Origin: Torymus aiolomorphi
Lineage: Eukaryota > Arthropoda > Insecta > Hymenoptera > Torymidae
Assembly (NCBI GenBank): GCA_036365515.1
Contig: CM070874.1
Span: 93,661,842 to 93,725,841, forward strand
Direction: 5' to 3'
Length of the DNA stretch: 64,000 bases
Shown: one piece after another, positions 1-9,403 of the stretch
Layout: each line of letters starts with the position of its first letter
Numbering within the stretch: the first letter of the stretch is position 1
Translations under genes and position numbers: made by a program
The notes under the pieces: generated by a model
Seen by the model: the letters and a program-made list of their open reading frames with translations, nothing else
Databases searched by the model: none
What the model was told of the DNA's origin: nothing

Positions 1-594
1 ATCATGAAACACTTCCGGCGCGGCGATGCTAACACGCCTCTGCGCGTCAAAACTCTGTATCGCTGGAGCAACATGGCTGCCACCTGTAGGCTGCTCGGCC
101 GTACGCCGCGGCTCATTCACTTCGATGTGCAGCCTCGACGTAAAAGTCTGCGACGGCTCCTCCATCGAGATCGGATTACGAAATCTGCCTATCGATTGGC
201 CTGTGGAGAGCGGCTCTGCTTCTGAATACTCTGGAGCTACCACCGGCTGCACTGGAATCCTAAATGGCGAAAGCCGTGCAACAGAATGCCTACTCGACGA
301 CAAAGGACTATGCGCAAAAGTGGACTCGTCCGCCGGCTCGTCTCTGGCCGGGTCCCATGGCGCGGCGTCTGCACCAAAATGGCGTCGCATCTCGTGCCTC
401 TCCAACCTATTTCGCAAAATGATCGCTTCCGAGCGAATATTCAGCCCGAATCGCTGAACAGTCATCGCGACTTCCCCGTCGGTTAATCGATTGATGGCTC
501 TCTGCAGGCTTTGAGCTGCAGCTATGGGGTCGACGCACATTAAATCATTTTCGTCAACTCCCAGCGAAGCCCAACTCCTGTCGAGAGTTTCCAT
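1..594 (-). CDS. Gypsy-type Gag, N-terminal part, cut by the window edge
   Basis: An uninterrupted 198-codon minus-strand frame starts at the ATG at 594-592 and runs off the left edge. It begins METLDRSWASLGVDEND. The first ~70 residues form a predicted helical region (Ala/Gln-rich, then RLERHEMRRHFG), followed by a Pro/Ser-rich stretch. The same layout occurs in the Gag start at 32993. It precedes, in the correct order for a minus-strand element, a leader, a PBS-like site (1435-1455) and an LTR starting at 1458. I infer Gag from this position and layout; no capsid core or zinc knuckle is inside the window. No break is visible in this part, so this copy may be younger than the other Gypsy elements here. 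Confidence 0.6.
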   Translation of the reverse strand, partial: METLDRSWASLGVDENDLMCVDPIAAAQSLQRAINRLTDGEVAMTVQRFGLNIRSEAIILRNRLERHEMRRHFGADAAPWDPARDEPADESTFAHSPLSSSRHSVARLSPFRIPVQPVVAPEYSEAEPLSTGQSIGRFRNPISMEEPSQTFTSRLHIEVNEPRRTAEQPTGGSHVAPAIQSFDAQRRVSIAAPEVFHD

Positions 595-1434
595 CGTACT
601 CTCTCTCAGTTAGCCTCGGTCACTTAGCTCCCCCCCCCCGATTTCTTTTCTTATCAAATACTACGTATAAATTTTTAATTTAAATACAACAGTTGTATTT
701 ACATACTCTTAACCCGAAATACAACTAATTTGTAGCAGAATAAATTATTCTAAAACTAAAAATGCTATTAGCAAGAAAAAGCAAAAGCAAGCAAAAATAG
801 AAAAAAAATAAATCAAGCCAAGCAACCGAATTACTAACGAGAGATTAGGTGCGACAATTACACACCTGCTCCTCGCAACGAAATCAAAATCCGAAAGCAA
901 TCCGAAGAAAATTTCCTTCCCCGTTTCTATTAAACTCTTGTAACGGAGAAGTGGGAATTTGGGAAAGGTTATGTGAAGGATAGTAAGCGAGAATTCTCTC
1001 AAACCAATACCGTAAAAGGTTTAATCATAAAAACCCAAAAAAATTCGGTAGCATTAATGCCCAGGAAGTTAACTTAATTTGCAAATGGCTTCCTGAACAC
1101 TCTGCTATTACGCGCCGCGTGGCTTAAGCTGTAGCAAGATGTGATTTTGCGAATATCTCATTCACTCTTAATCGCAAAATCACGCACAAATCGCAATATT
1201 TCAACCACAAAAAATTTTTATAATGATAAATTATTATTCCACTTATAAATAATTAAATTGAAACGTCTGGCTAAATCGATCAAATACGGCGTCTATAAAC
1301 GCTTGCACGCGGTAATTTATAAAACGCAAAATGGCTGCCAGAACGCTTCTTCCTCGCGGTTTCCCGTTGTGTGTGCGCGCCGCGATGGCGATTATCACGA
1401 CGCAGATCCCTTAACTATGCCACGGCTTTACCGT
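595..1434 (-). other. Untranslated leader of the left-edge Gypsy element
   Basis: About 840 bases between the LTR/PBS and the Gag start, A-rich on the plus strand with poly-A/poly-C runs and no convincing ORF. The leader of the 3003-13100 Gypsy element has almost the same length (about 834 bases). Just before the PBS is a short hairpin, CCACGG...CCGTGG, at about 1420-1436. Confidence 0.5.
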
Positions 1435-1455
1435 GGCCCCACGTTGGCTGCGCCA
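1435..1455 (-). promoter_or_regulatory. Primer binding site of left-edge Gypsy element
   Basis: On the minus strand the site reads TGGCGCAGCCAACGTGGGGC, two bases away from the LTR end. It resembles the tRNA-Lys type PBS (TGGCGCCC AACGTGGGGC) used by many LTR elements. Assignment to a particular tRNA is inference. Confidence 0.6.
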
Positions 1456-1457
1456 CT

Positions 1458-2492
1458 TGTAACGCTCTGCTGGGGATCAGGACAGAGGTACGCGGGTTAA
1501 TCACAGAATTATTTTAGCTTGAATATAACAATCAAGTTTATTAAGTTCGAATTATCTACAATAACTACTGGGCGCCAGGTGCACGCGTCACTTGCACCAG
1601 TTTCTTCTCTCGCGCGGCTAGCGTAGCCGAGAGCGCAGAAACCCTATACTCTATTACTACAACTACAGCTCCAGCTCGAGCTGCAGCTACGCGAGTTCGG
1701 AGTTCGCGACTCCCGACGCGAACGCGCACACACAAATCACACGGGAAACGCGGGGAAGGAAAATTGTGGGATAAACCTTGGCCAGGGTTGTTGCTGCTGC
1801 GACAGCTTCCTCTAGAGACATGCTCTCGTCCTCTCCGATGTACCGTCCTCTCGACCACGGTTTCTCGTCGGCGAGGCCACGCAACTTCCAGGCACACTTC
1901 CGAGTACTAGCGGTCACGCGAGCACGCGGCACGGCGGTAAGCAACCGAATGTCTTTTCTGTGTCGGCCGGTCTCGCGCACGCTGCTCCGTTCCGCCGGCT
2001 AGTTCGCCGATCGGCCGTCTTCTTCACCGCGGCGCGAGCGAGCAGTCCCTTGTGGCTGCCGATGTTCGCACGCGCCGTGTGTGTCGGGCGGCCGCGGCAG
2101 TGCTGTGCAGCAGTGTCTCTCTCTCTCTCGCTCTCGCTCCCTCTCTCTCTCCTGGCGTCGGCTGCTGCTGTCAGCCGCATGGGAGAGCGCGACTGCTTAG
2201 CCCGCTGATGCTACAGCTCCAACTCTCTCTCTCCTCGGCCTGCCCATCTCAATGCTCGCTGTTGCTGTTCGTGTGCTGTACATTTCCTCTTCCTTGACGT
2301 AGCTGCCGTTGCTCTCGCTTTCTTCGCTCCAGCTGCTAAGTGAGGAAGGACGGGAGAAAAGGGGCGAAGAATCGTGTGCGGGGCAGGAGATGGGACTCGG
2401 ACGCGCGCATGTGTGTGTGCGAACGTTAACGCGCGTCGAGGCGTCGCTCGCCGTGGCCGCCGTACCTATTTACCTTCCGCGTTTAAGTGACA
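1458..2492 (-). mobile_element. LTR (5' LTR) of left-edge Gypsy element
   Basis: Starts TGTAACGC directly after the PBS. The probable end is ...TGACA at 2492, giving about 1,035 bp, close to the 1,030/1,072 bp of the neighbouring Gypsy LTRs. On the minus strand an AATAAA signal is read at about 1536-1541, near the PBS side, as expected for R/U5. The middle is rich in (CT)n, 2117-2150. The left boundary is firm; the right boundary is inferred from length and the CA end, because the partner LTR is outside the window. Confidence 0.55.
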
Positions 2493-2496
2493 TGCA

Positions 2497-2509
2497 ATTT
2501 GCCGTGTCA

Positions 2510-2520
<11 letters not shown>
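2497..2520 (+). repeat. Left copy of a 24-bp inverted repeat
   Basis: GCCGTGTCACACTATATA with flanking ATTT and TA bases is repeated in perfect inverted form at 13505-13528. It directly borders an AT microsatellite on each side. It looks like the terminal inverted repeat of a small AT-rich element into which the 10-kb Gypsy element inserted. Confidence 0.6.
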
Positions 2521-2574
<54 letters not shown>

Positions 2575-2707
2575 TCTGCAACGGTTATTTCTGGTAACAA
2601 ATTTGGTATATAAGCGTTATTTCCGGAACCCGCTCGTTATTTCCGGGACTTACCGGAATTTCCTATGGTATATAAGCGTTATTACCGGTAACCGTCTAGA
2701 GTCAATA

Positions 2708-2774
<67 letters not shown>

Positions 2775-2975
2775 TATGAAACGCTAGTTATGCAGACACT
2801 TTCCGAAATTTAAATAGACTTATGCAGACAGAGACCGACTTATGCAGACGTCAGCATAAGTAGAGAGTTTATTTCTTTAGTCACGCTAGACTTGTGCAGA
2901 CACTTGTATAAACGGTACTACACTTATGCAGACAGGTCACGTGGTCTTATACATTGGTGTCAGCATAAGTCCATG
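2513..2975. repeat. AT-microsatellite hairpin region with TTATGCAGAC motifs
   Basis: (TA)n tracts at 2513-2570 and 2710-2770 flank a 140-bp segment. That segment contains an imperfect inverted repeat (ACGGTTATTTCTGGTAAC at about 2580 against GTTATTACCGGTAACCGT near 2678) and two copies of GGTATATAAGCGTTATT. Then 2788-2975 carries five copies of TTATGCAGAC or its one-base variant, and two of the inverse GTC(A)GCATAA. No ORF is credible; long (IY)n frames are only the microsatellite. Confidence 0.6.
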
Positions 2976-3002
2976 TTTATATGATTATATATATATATAT
3001 AT

Positions 3003-4074
3003 TGTAACGGGATGGCTAGTGGGGGAAAATCCCAACAAGCCACAGGCCAGCGATGCCCTAGAACACGGTGCCGCGGGTGTCAGACTAAAATGACTTGCCC
3101 GGGGATCTGCTCCTGGAATCCCGAAAACAACGCGAAGATCGCACACGAACTTCGCTTTCCAACTAATTGGATCGCTGAGTGAAAAGCGCGCGCTCGACGA
3201 GTAAAGCGCGCGGCCGCTATGCTCAGATATGAAAACGACCGGCGGAGTCGTTTTCCCGCGGAGGCGGCGGTATCCGGGAGAAGGACGGGTTGTAATGAAC
3301 AACGCGACGAGTAACTAGATATCACAATATATTCACAAGCACTAATCTTTACAAGCACGACGCAAGTGCTGATTAGAACAAAGAGTTAGTTCGCGCGCGA
3401 CCGTTAATATTCAAACGCGCGAACTACACGGCGCGCGGCGAAGCTGCTAATTACGCGCGCGGTGTTAAAGTACGGCGAGCTGACACACACCCCCACGTAC
3501 ACGGCACAGAAGGCTTGCACGGGGCGATTTCCGTGCGAGCCTTTACAATAAACCCGCGAGAGGAGAGTAGAAAACTTACGTTAGGAAGGAGCAGCCGGTG
3601 CACTCGACTCTCTCTCGCTCCCTGTCGCTCGCACAGCAGTTGTGCTCTCTTTCTCTCTCTCTCTTGCTCGCTGTATCGTGTCGGCAGGCGGGTTGGCTGC
3701 CGGCTCGTTGCTCACAGTCTCGTGCGGCTCACGCGGCTCGGGACAGCTCTCTCTCTGTCTCTCTTTCGCACGTTCACTATATACGGCGCCTCCACTACAC
3801 TCGCGGGGTCTCACAAGGTACGATAGGACGGCGCGGACAAGTAAAAACAGGAGAGACACGGAGGAGATGTTTTTCGCGCGATGGCAGACACGAATATGGC
3901 TCCCTTTTCTCGCGGGAACCAGTTAGCAGCTTCGCGACGGATGACGGGCATTTTACGCGTCGCGAGACCGATTCGCTACGCGCGGCGCGCCTCGATTCGG
4001 CTGCGCAGGAGTTGCGCGCGCGCGCTCACTACCTTCGCGCGGTAGATTAGAATCGCGGCTAGACACGCGTTACA
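3003..4074 (-). mobile_element. 3' LTR of the Gypsy element
   Basis: 1,072 bp, TGTAACGG...CGTTACA, with 7-bp inverted ends. It is highly similar to 12071-13100 but has an additional CT-rich segment at about 3598-3640. A purine-poor-to-rich switch (CCCCCGCC on the plus strand, GGCGGGGG on the minus) abuts position 4074 and may be the polypurine tract. Confidence 0.9.
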
Positions 4075-4266
4075 CCCCCGCCAGACGCTGCTTAGGGGAC
4101 CGAGAGCAGCTCTGCTAATCATGGCCGTCGTCGTACCTACTAATATGGTAGTAATGATTAGGAGAAGGAGGTTCGGAAAGGAACATTGCAGAATCGGAGC
4201 CACTGGTTTTTCTTTTTAATTTTTATTAAAAAATATATAAAAAAAACTTCAGGGCCTCACCCTTCT
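4075..4266 (-). other. 3' untranslated segment between LTR and the 3' ORF
   Basis: No ORF is supported. It includes an A/T-rich stretch around 4207-4247 that could serve as a polyadenylation region for minus-strand transcripts, though the reading is uncertain. Confidence 0.3.
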
Positions 4267-5223
4267 TCAACTGGCCCGGGAATACGATCGGCGCCCCTTG
4301 TGACGAGCTTGGTTGGGGCAATGTTTTGACTTTTTCACCCCAAGCTCGCCACACATGAAGCACCGGAGGATCGCGTTACTGCCGAGCGCATCCCGGGCCG
4401 CTCGCTCTTCTTCGAGCGCCCTCCTAAGGCGCTCTTCTTCTTTTTGGAGACGGCGCTGGGCCTCTTCCTTGACCCGGCGCGCCGTCTCCTCCGCCTTTTC
4501 CCTGGCTCGCTTGGCCTCTTCCATGCGCTCCTGCGCACGAGCCAGGCGAGCCTCCTCCGCCTTTTGGAAGGCTATGCGGCGCAGCCTGGCGGCCCTGGCC
4601 TCTGCGGCGGCCGCGAGCTCTTCGCGCCTGCCTTGGGCCATTCCGACCCATTTGCCGGCTTGCCGCTCGCCGGCCTTACCGTGGCACTGGAGAAAGACCT
4701 CCAGTGCGGCCAGGGCAGCGTCCTCCGCAGCGCGCGAGGACTTGCTGAGGCACCGCGCTTCCTCGAGGGCCTTCTCCACTGGGACCCAGGCCGCACCGAC
4801 TTCATCACTCGGTGCCCACTTGGGGGCCTGGGTCGGAGAACTCTCTTTCCTTTCTTCGTCGGCCCGAGCCGCACCGGCGTTTCCTTCCGGCGCCATCTCC
4901 GAGGCTCGGACCGACGCCTCTTGTGAAAGCCGTTCCTCCCGGCTTTCCTGCTGCTCCTTCGGGGGACGAGGTCGCCGAAGCGGACTGGGACCGGCCTCTG
5001 CCCAGGCCGGCTCCGAAGGTCCCTTTCTTGGCTTCGGCGCCTCTATCTCCTCGATCATGACGGTGGAGGGCTCTTCCACTGGCTGGGGTGCCAGTGTCAC
5101 AGCGTCGATGCCCTCCACGACCTGCTCCAAAAAATCGATGACGGCGGGGTCAGGATTGCACTGGATTAATCCAGCGATCACCTTCTTCGCCGTCTCCGCT
5201 ATTTCGGGAGTCAGGCCTTGCAT
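4267..5223 (-). CDS. Extra 3' ORF of Gypsy element: coiled-coil protein with C-terminal Cys/His cluster
   Basis: A 318-residue uninterrupted ORF lies downstream of the integrase, where errantiviruses carry env. I do not recognise a family. Residues 1-45 are a small helical domain (MQGLTPEIAETAKKVIAGL). Then comes a Pro/Glu-rich linker (~50-150), a segment around 150-200 (KALEEARCLSKSSRAAEDAA), and a long Ala/Glu/Arg-rich coiled coil (~200-285, e.g. EEARLARAQERMEEAKRARE). The C-terminus carries CFMCGELGVKKSKHCPNQARH, a possible zinc-binding CX2CX9HCX5H cluster, and a basic tail. No signal peptide or membrane segment is visible, so it is not an envelope protein. Its base composition is clearly more GC-rich than the element's pol. 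A good splice acceptor lies just before the ATG. Possible roles (nucleic-acid binding, Gag-like accessory) are inference. Confidence 0.6.
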   Translation of the reverse strand: MQGLTPEIAETAKKVIAGLIQCNPDPAVIDFLEQVVEGIDAVTLAPQPVEEPSTVMIEEIEAPKPRKGPSEPAWAEAGPSPLRRPRPPKEQQESREERLSQEASVRASEMAPEGNAGAARADEERKESSPTQAPKWAPSDEVGAAWVPVEKALEEARCLSKSSRAAEDAALAALEVFLQCHGKAGERQAGKWVGMAQGRREELAAAAEARAARLRRIAFQKAEEARLARAQERMEEAKRAREKAEETARRVKEEAQRRLQKEEERLRRALEEERAARDALGSNAILRCFMCGELGVKKSKHCPNQARHKGRRSYSRAS

Positions 5224-5225
5224 GT

Positions 5226-5262
5226 CCTGAAACAGGTAAATCGATCCCGGGGAGGAGTGAGA
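5226..5262 (-). promoter_or_regulatory. Candidate 3' splice site for the extra ORF
   Basis: On the minus strand the sequence before the ORF reads a pyrimidine-rich CTCACTCCTCCCC segment, then ATTTACCTGTTTCAG, with the AG ending at 5227 and the ATG only three bases into the exon. This fits expression from a spliced subgenomic RNA, as for env of insect errantiviruses. The matching donor was not identified. Confidence 0.5.
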
Positions 5263-5325
5263 TTGAGGACTGGAGAATTAAGACGAACACAGGTTAGTAC
5301 GTACGACACAAGTTGGACGGCACAA

Positions 5326-6788
5326 TTATTGCTTTTTATACACTCGGGTTCTACGAGAACTAATTAGTCCGGCACCAGCAGGTACGGGCTTCTTCTTCGA
5401 ACCCTTTGGCCTCCCTGGGCCTCGCTTGGGTTCTGTTGGACCGGCCACACGCATAGGCCGGCCATCGCTCGCACGCTTTCCTGGCCTAACTAATAGCGCG
5501 GTCTTACGAGGTGGACCGCGCCTCTTAGCCGTCGCCCGAGGCTGTACATTCCCCTGGCTAACTCTGTGGCCCTCTGACGTGTTACGTTCGGCTGAAGAGT
5601 CCCTCGCTGGTAGCGCCTGGGCTACTTCTGCTGAGACGTATCTCTTGAGTTGCTGCGCATGGACGGGACGTATCGTTCGACCATCCTCACCTTGGATCTC
5701 ATAGGTGTTTTCGCCTAGAATATTCACAATCGTGTAGGGCCCCGCGTACTTCGGGGCTAATTTGGCAGAAATCCCCTCAGCTGCTGAGGATAGTACCTTA
5801 TTCTCTCTCCATACACGATCGCCTAGACAGAATTGTGGAGGTCGACGATGAGCGTCATAATATTTGGCTTGTCTCGCCTGCTCCGCTTGCGCGTCGGCCG
5901 CCGCCCGAACGTGCAATTCGCGGAGCTTGTCCATACGTACCACCCAATTGTTTATCGCCTCTTGCTGCCCTTGCTCTTCGGCTAACCTGTCTTCCTCCCG
6001 CCTTAGTGTCTTCGGTGGGTCGGGTTGTCGGCCGTAAATGAGCATGGCAGGACTTATCTTTGTGGAGCTGTGTTCGGCAGTATTGTACGCGAACGCCAGC
6101 TCATTCAGTTTCTCATCCCAGGACCGGTGATTTTCCTCTGCGTAAGACATAATCATTGTCTTCACCGTTCGATTCACACGCTCGACAGGATTGGCTTGAG
6201 GGTGATACGGAGGTGTAAACGTGTGATGCACATTTCTCTCCTTTAAGAATGCCTCTAATGGTGCATTTTTAAATTCAGTCCCATTGTCTGAGAGAAACAC
6301 CTCCGGGACTCCGAATCGCAGACATACTCGCTCGTTGAGTCCCTTAATTACCGATTTACCATCTGCCCTTTTTATCGGAATTACTTCAATCCAGCGTGTG
6401 AACAAGTCCTGGAATATGAGAATGTATTCGTGGCCGTGCGTGGTTTTTGGGAGGGGCCCCATAATGTCGCTGGCCACGATTTGCCATGGACGCTCTGTAA
6501 TTCGGCGTCCCATGAATCCTGTTGGAGCGCGCTGTTCGACTTTGCACTGCTGGCAAATTTGGCACTGGCTCACGTATCTGGCTACATCACGAGACATGTG
6601 TGGCCAATAATACTTCCGCTTTACTCTTTCTAGCGTTTTCTCGCGGCCCAAGTGCCCAGCAGTTGGAAAGTCATGGCATTCTCTCAGTACTTCGCGTCGC
6701 TTTTCGTGAGGGACTGCTAACTTCCATGCATCATCGTCGCCGAGAGACTCGTCTATGACTTCATCAGGTTCGTACTTGTACAGTCTCC
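5326..6788 (-). CDS. Gypsy Pol, integrase part (frameshifted from RT)
   Basis: The integrase reading frame is open from about 6788. It has the HHCC zinc-binding N-terminus (ECHD, TAGH, then CQICQQC), the catalytic core with D (VASDIMGPL), D (LSDNGTEFKN) and the expected third acidic position in NPVERVNRTVK. C-terminal strands (LAPKYAGPYTIVNILGENTYEI) form the GPY/F-type module, and a long basic tail (GPGRPKGSKKK, AT-hook-like) follows. The RNase H frame ends at 6764 while this frame takes over near the C5 run at 6787-6791; one extra base there separates the frames. It would cut LTR ends and join the cDNA to chromosomal DNA. The tail may target chromatin (inference). Confidence 0.85.
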
Positions 6789-8371
6789 CCCGCCAGCTTG
6801 AACGTGGGGAAGTCTCGCGGCCGCTGTTGAACCTCTTTCACAATTTCGAGGTACCATTGGTCGTTTGTATCGCGTTCGAGCTCTAACGCGGCGACCGCTG
6901 GCTCCTCTTCCTCGAACATCCGCGAAAGGGCATCTGGGACATTGTTCAAAGAGCCCTTTCGGTGTTCGACTGTGAAACTGTGGTTTTGTAGTTCCAAAGC
7001 CCATCTTGCTAACCTGCCTGATGGGTTTCGGAGATCACGGAGCCACTTCAAGCTGCTATGATCCGTGATGACCTTGAAGTCATAGGCCTCTATATACGGA
7101 CGGAAATTTTTGATTGCCCAGAGAATTGCTAGACACTCTCGTTCCGTCACGCTATAATTCTTCTCGGCCGCGCTCAGAGTTCGACTAGCGAACTCTAGGA
7201 CTCTTTCGTTGCCGTCTATTATCTGGTATAGCACCGCTCCAAGTCCTGTATCGCTCGCATCAGTTTGCACCACGAACTGTGCGTTAGATACCGGTCTGTG
7301 GAGAATCGGTGCAGAAGCAACTAGCGCTTTTAGCTTTTGGAAGGCCTCTTCTTGTGCCGTTGACCACTCGTATTTCCGATCCTTTTTCGTTAGTTCGGTC
7401 AGTGGTTCAGCAATTGTGGCGAAGTTTGATAAAAACTTTCTATACCACGAGGCCATTCCTAGGAAGCGTCTCAGCTGACGGAGGTTTTTCGGCACCGGAT
7501 ATTCCATAATGGGCTTTATTTTCTCGGGGTCTGGTTTAAAACCATCCCTATTTACTATGACCCCGAGATATTGGACCTCATCGCGACAGAAGACACTCTT
7601 CTCGCGATTTATTGTGAGGCCCGCGTCCTTTATCCTATCTAGAACTCTTTTTAGAACCTCTTTATGCTCCTCGAATGTTTCTGTGACTATTATTATGTCA
7701 TCGAGATACGAGTAAGCAAAAGGTTCGAGTTCGGGGCCGATGACTTTGTCAATCAGCCTCTGGAAGGACGCTCCGGCATACGAAAGACCGTAGGGCATTC
7801 TTGTAAATTGAAATAACCCTTTGCCTGGCACGGTGAAGGCCGTAGTCTTTTTGGACTCCGGATTTAGTGGTATTTGGTGGTACGCACTACTTAAATCCAA
7901 CGTGGATATGTATCGCGCTTTCTGCAGTTTGCTTAAGATACTCTCCATGTATGGTAACGGGTATGCGTCTGGCCTTGACGCTGCGTTCACTTTTCTGAAG
8001 TCCACACAGAAACGGAACTTCCCGTTGGACTTGCGTACCATTACCACAGGACTTGACCAGCCGCTTGTCGAAGGTTCTATTATACCCGCGAGTAGCATTT
8101 CCTCCACCTGCTTGTGCATCTCTTCCTCGAGTTTTCGAGATACTGGGTAGTACTTCTGTTTTATGGGTCTTGTGGAGCCGACGTCTACTGCATGCTCAAC
8201 CCACGAAGTACACCCTAATGGTGCCAGGCCGTTTCCCATCAGCTCAGCTACTAAAGCTTCCGCTTCTTTGCGCTGCTCTTCTGTTGGGTCCGCCAACCCT
8301 ATAGCTGATACGGACACGGTATTATTGGCGGTTATGGAGGCTACTTCTAACTTTACGCTTGCATCATCATC
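6764..8371 (-). CDS. Gypsy Pol, reverse transcriptase and RNase H part
   Basis: This is in frame with the upstream protease ORF but separated from it by a single TAA at 8374-8372. RT motifs are all present: the VEHAVDVGSTRPIKQK entry, STSGWSSPVVMVRKSNGKFRFCVD split over two motifs, TLDLSSAYHQIPL, GLFQFTRMPYGLSYAGASFQ, and the catalytic YLDD (YSYLDDIII). RNase H has VVQTDASDTGLGAVL, the E in TERECLAI and D in ITDHSSL. No damage is seen in the catalytic residues. The frame stops at 6764, just after FPTFKLAG, owing to the one-base shift at the C5 run. Confidence 0.9.
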   Translation of the reverse strand, partial: DDDASVKLEVASITANNTVSVSAIGLADPTEEQRKEAEALVAELMGNGLAPLGCTSWVEHAVDVGSTRPIKQKYYPVSRKLEEEMHKQVEEMLLAGIIEPSTSGWSSPVVMVRKSNGKFRFCVDFRKVNAASRPDAYPLPYMESILSKLQKARYISTLDLSSAYHQIPLNPESKKTTAFTVPGKGLFQFTRMPYGLSYAGASFQRLIDKVIGPELEPFAYSYLDDIIIVTETFEEHKEVLKRVLDRIKDAGLTINREKSVFCRDEVQYLGVIVNRDGFKPDPEKIKPIMEYPVPKNLRQLRRFLGMASWYRKFLSNFATIAEPLTELTKKDRKYEWSTAQEEAFQKLKALVASAPILHRPVSNAQFVVQTDASDTGLGAVLYQIIDGNERVLEFASRTLSAAEKNYSVTERECLAILWAIKNFRPYIEAYDFKVITDHSSLKWLRDLRNPSGRLARWALELQNHSFTVEHRKGSLNNVPDALSRMFEEEEPAVAALELERDTNDQWYLEIVKEVQQRPRDFPTFKLAGETVQVRT

Positions 8372-9403
8372 TTAGAGATGCAGCGTATTGTCAGTGGGGT
8401 CTAAGACGGCGCTAAACTTCTTAATGAAGTTCACCCCCAAGTAGCACTCCGTGTCTAGGTCTGGCATGATTGCGACGCGCACATCCTTGCACACGCCTGC
8501 CACGACCATGGGTAGATACACATAGCCAACCACTGCTATGCTCTGCCCATTAGCTACCCGTGCCGTGAGGCCGCTGGCCGGGATTAATTCTTTTCCACAG
8601 GCTGTAGCGAGCTGTAAGCCGATGGAATTCATCCCAGTCCAGGAAGCTCCAGTATCGAAGAGTGCCCGTAGCCTGTAGCCGGCTACACCTACTTGAAGCC
8701 ACCATCGCGAGCATGTTTCCTGGTTATCTTCGTTCTGCTGAGTCGCGGGCACTTCTTCGCTCTCTCCTTCAGGTAATTGGACCGAGTTACCCTCGGTCGC
8801 TGATGTGAGAGCTGGGGGCGGGCGTGTGGCCGTGATTACCTGCCCCCCTTGGCCGTTTCCCTGCTGGTTTCCGGCAGCATTGGGGTTGCGGTCGCTTCCC
8901 CTTTGCTCGTTGCCGTAACCCCTTCGGTACTCTGGCCTTTGTGGAGGTCCATTACTCCTTGGACTTGGCGGCCTAGCCTGGTGGGTCGCGCTGCTACCCC
9001 CACTAGGCTGATTATTACTTTGCCCGCCTTCCCGCTGCCTGTTCTCCCAATTATTCTTTTTCTTGGGCTTCTTGAACGACTGTGGGTTTGGCGTTTGCCC
9101 ACTATTTCCGTCGGTGCCTTTCTTTGTCAAGCTTGACAAACACTCGGCCATCACCCGACGGAACATAGCCTCGAGGCTTTCTCGAGGCTCCTGCTGTTGT
9201 TGCCCCATCGCCGCCACTCCTGGATTCTGCTTTTTCCGCTGATCCGTGGTTGGCTCTGTAGGTACGTAGGCAAACTCTGGCAAGTAAGTGCGCTCTGGCG
9301 GTGGTGGCGAGTGATACACCTTATCTGCCGCGAGCGCTAATTCGGCCTCCCGGGCTAAATCCAGGAGCCCTCGGTAATCCGTAATTTGATTACGCATCAC
9401 CAT
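8372..9403 (-). CDS. Gypsy Gag C-terminus plus aspartic protease
   Basis: The N-terminal ~45 residues (ITDYRGLLDLAREAELAL) complete the capsid-type Gag domain that begins in the next ORF. A Pro/Gln/Asn/Gly-rich nucleocapsid-like basic region follows (KKPKKKNNWENR), with no CCHC zinc knuckle. The retroviral-type protease then shows the DTGA active site (ALFDTGASWTG) and the C-terminal CYLGVNFIKKF flap/strand. Active protease would be a dimer. The ORF ends in TAA at 8374-8372 directly before RT in the same frame, so Gag-PR and RT could be joined only by readthrough or if the stop is a mutation. Confidence 0.85.
   Translation of the reverse strand: MVMRNQITDYRGLLDLAREAELALAADKVYHSPPPPERTYLPEFAYVPTEPTTDQRKKQNPGVAAMGQQQQEPRESLEAMFRRVMAECLSSLTKKGTDGNSGQTPNPQSFKKPKKKNNWENRQREGGQSNNQPSGGSSATHQARPPSPRSNGPPQRPEYRRGYGNEQRGSDRNPNAAGNQQGNGQGGQVITATRPPPALTSATEGNSVQLPEGESEEVPATQQNEDNQETCSRWWLQVGVAGYRLRALFDTGASWTGMNSIGLQLATACGKELIPASGLTARVANGQSIAVVGYVYLPMVVAGVCKDVRVAIMPDLDTECYLGVNFIKKFSAVLDPTDNTLHL

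Noticed and set aside
4267..5223. Envelope (env) gene
   Set aside because: Right position but no signal peptide, furin-like site or transmembrane segment.
4313..5230. Plus-strand ORF of 305 codons opposite the 3' ORF
   Set aside because: Complement of the GC-rich coiled-coil ORF; Ser/Ala/Arg-rich composition is the shadow of Glu/Arg/Ala codons, and it has no start context or splice support.
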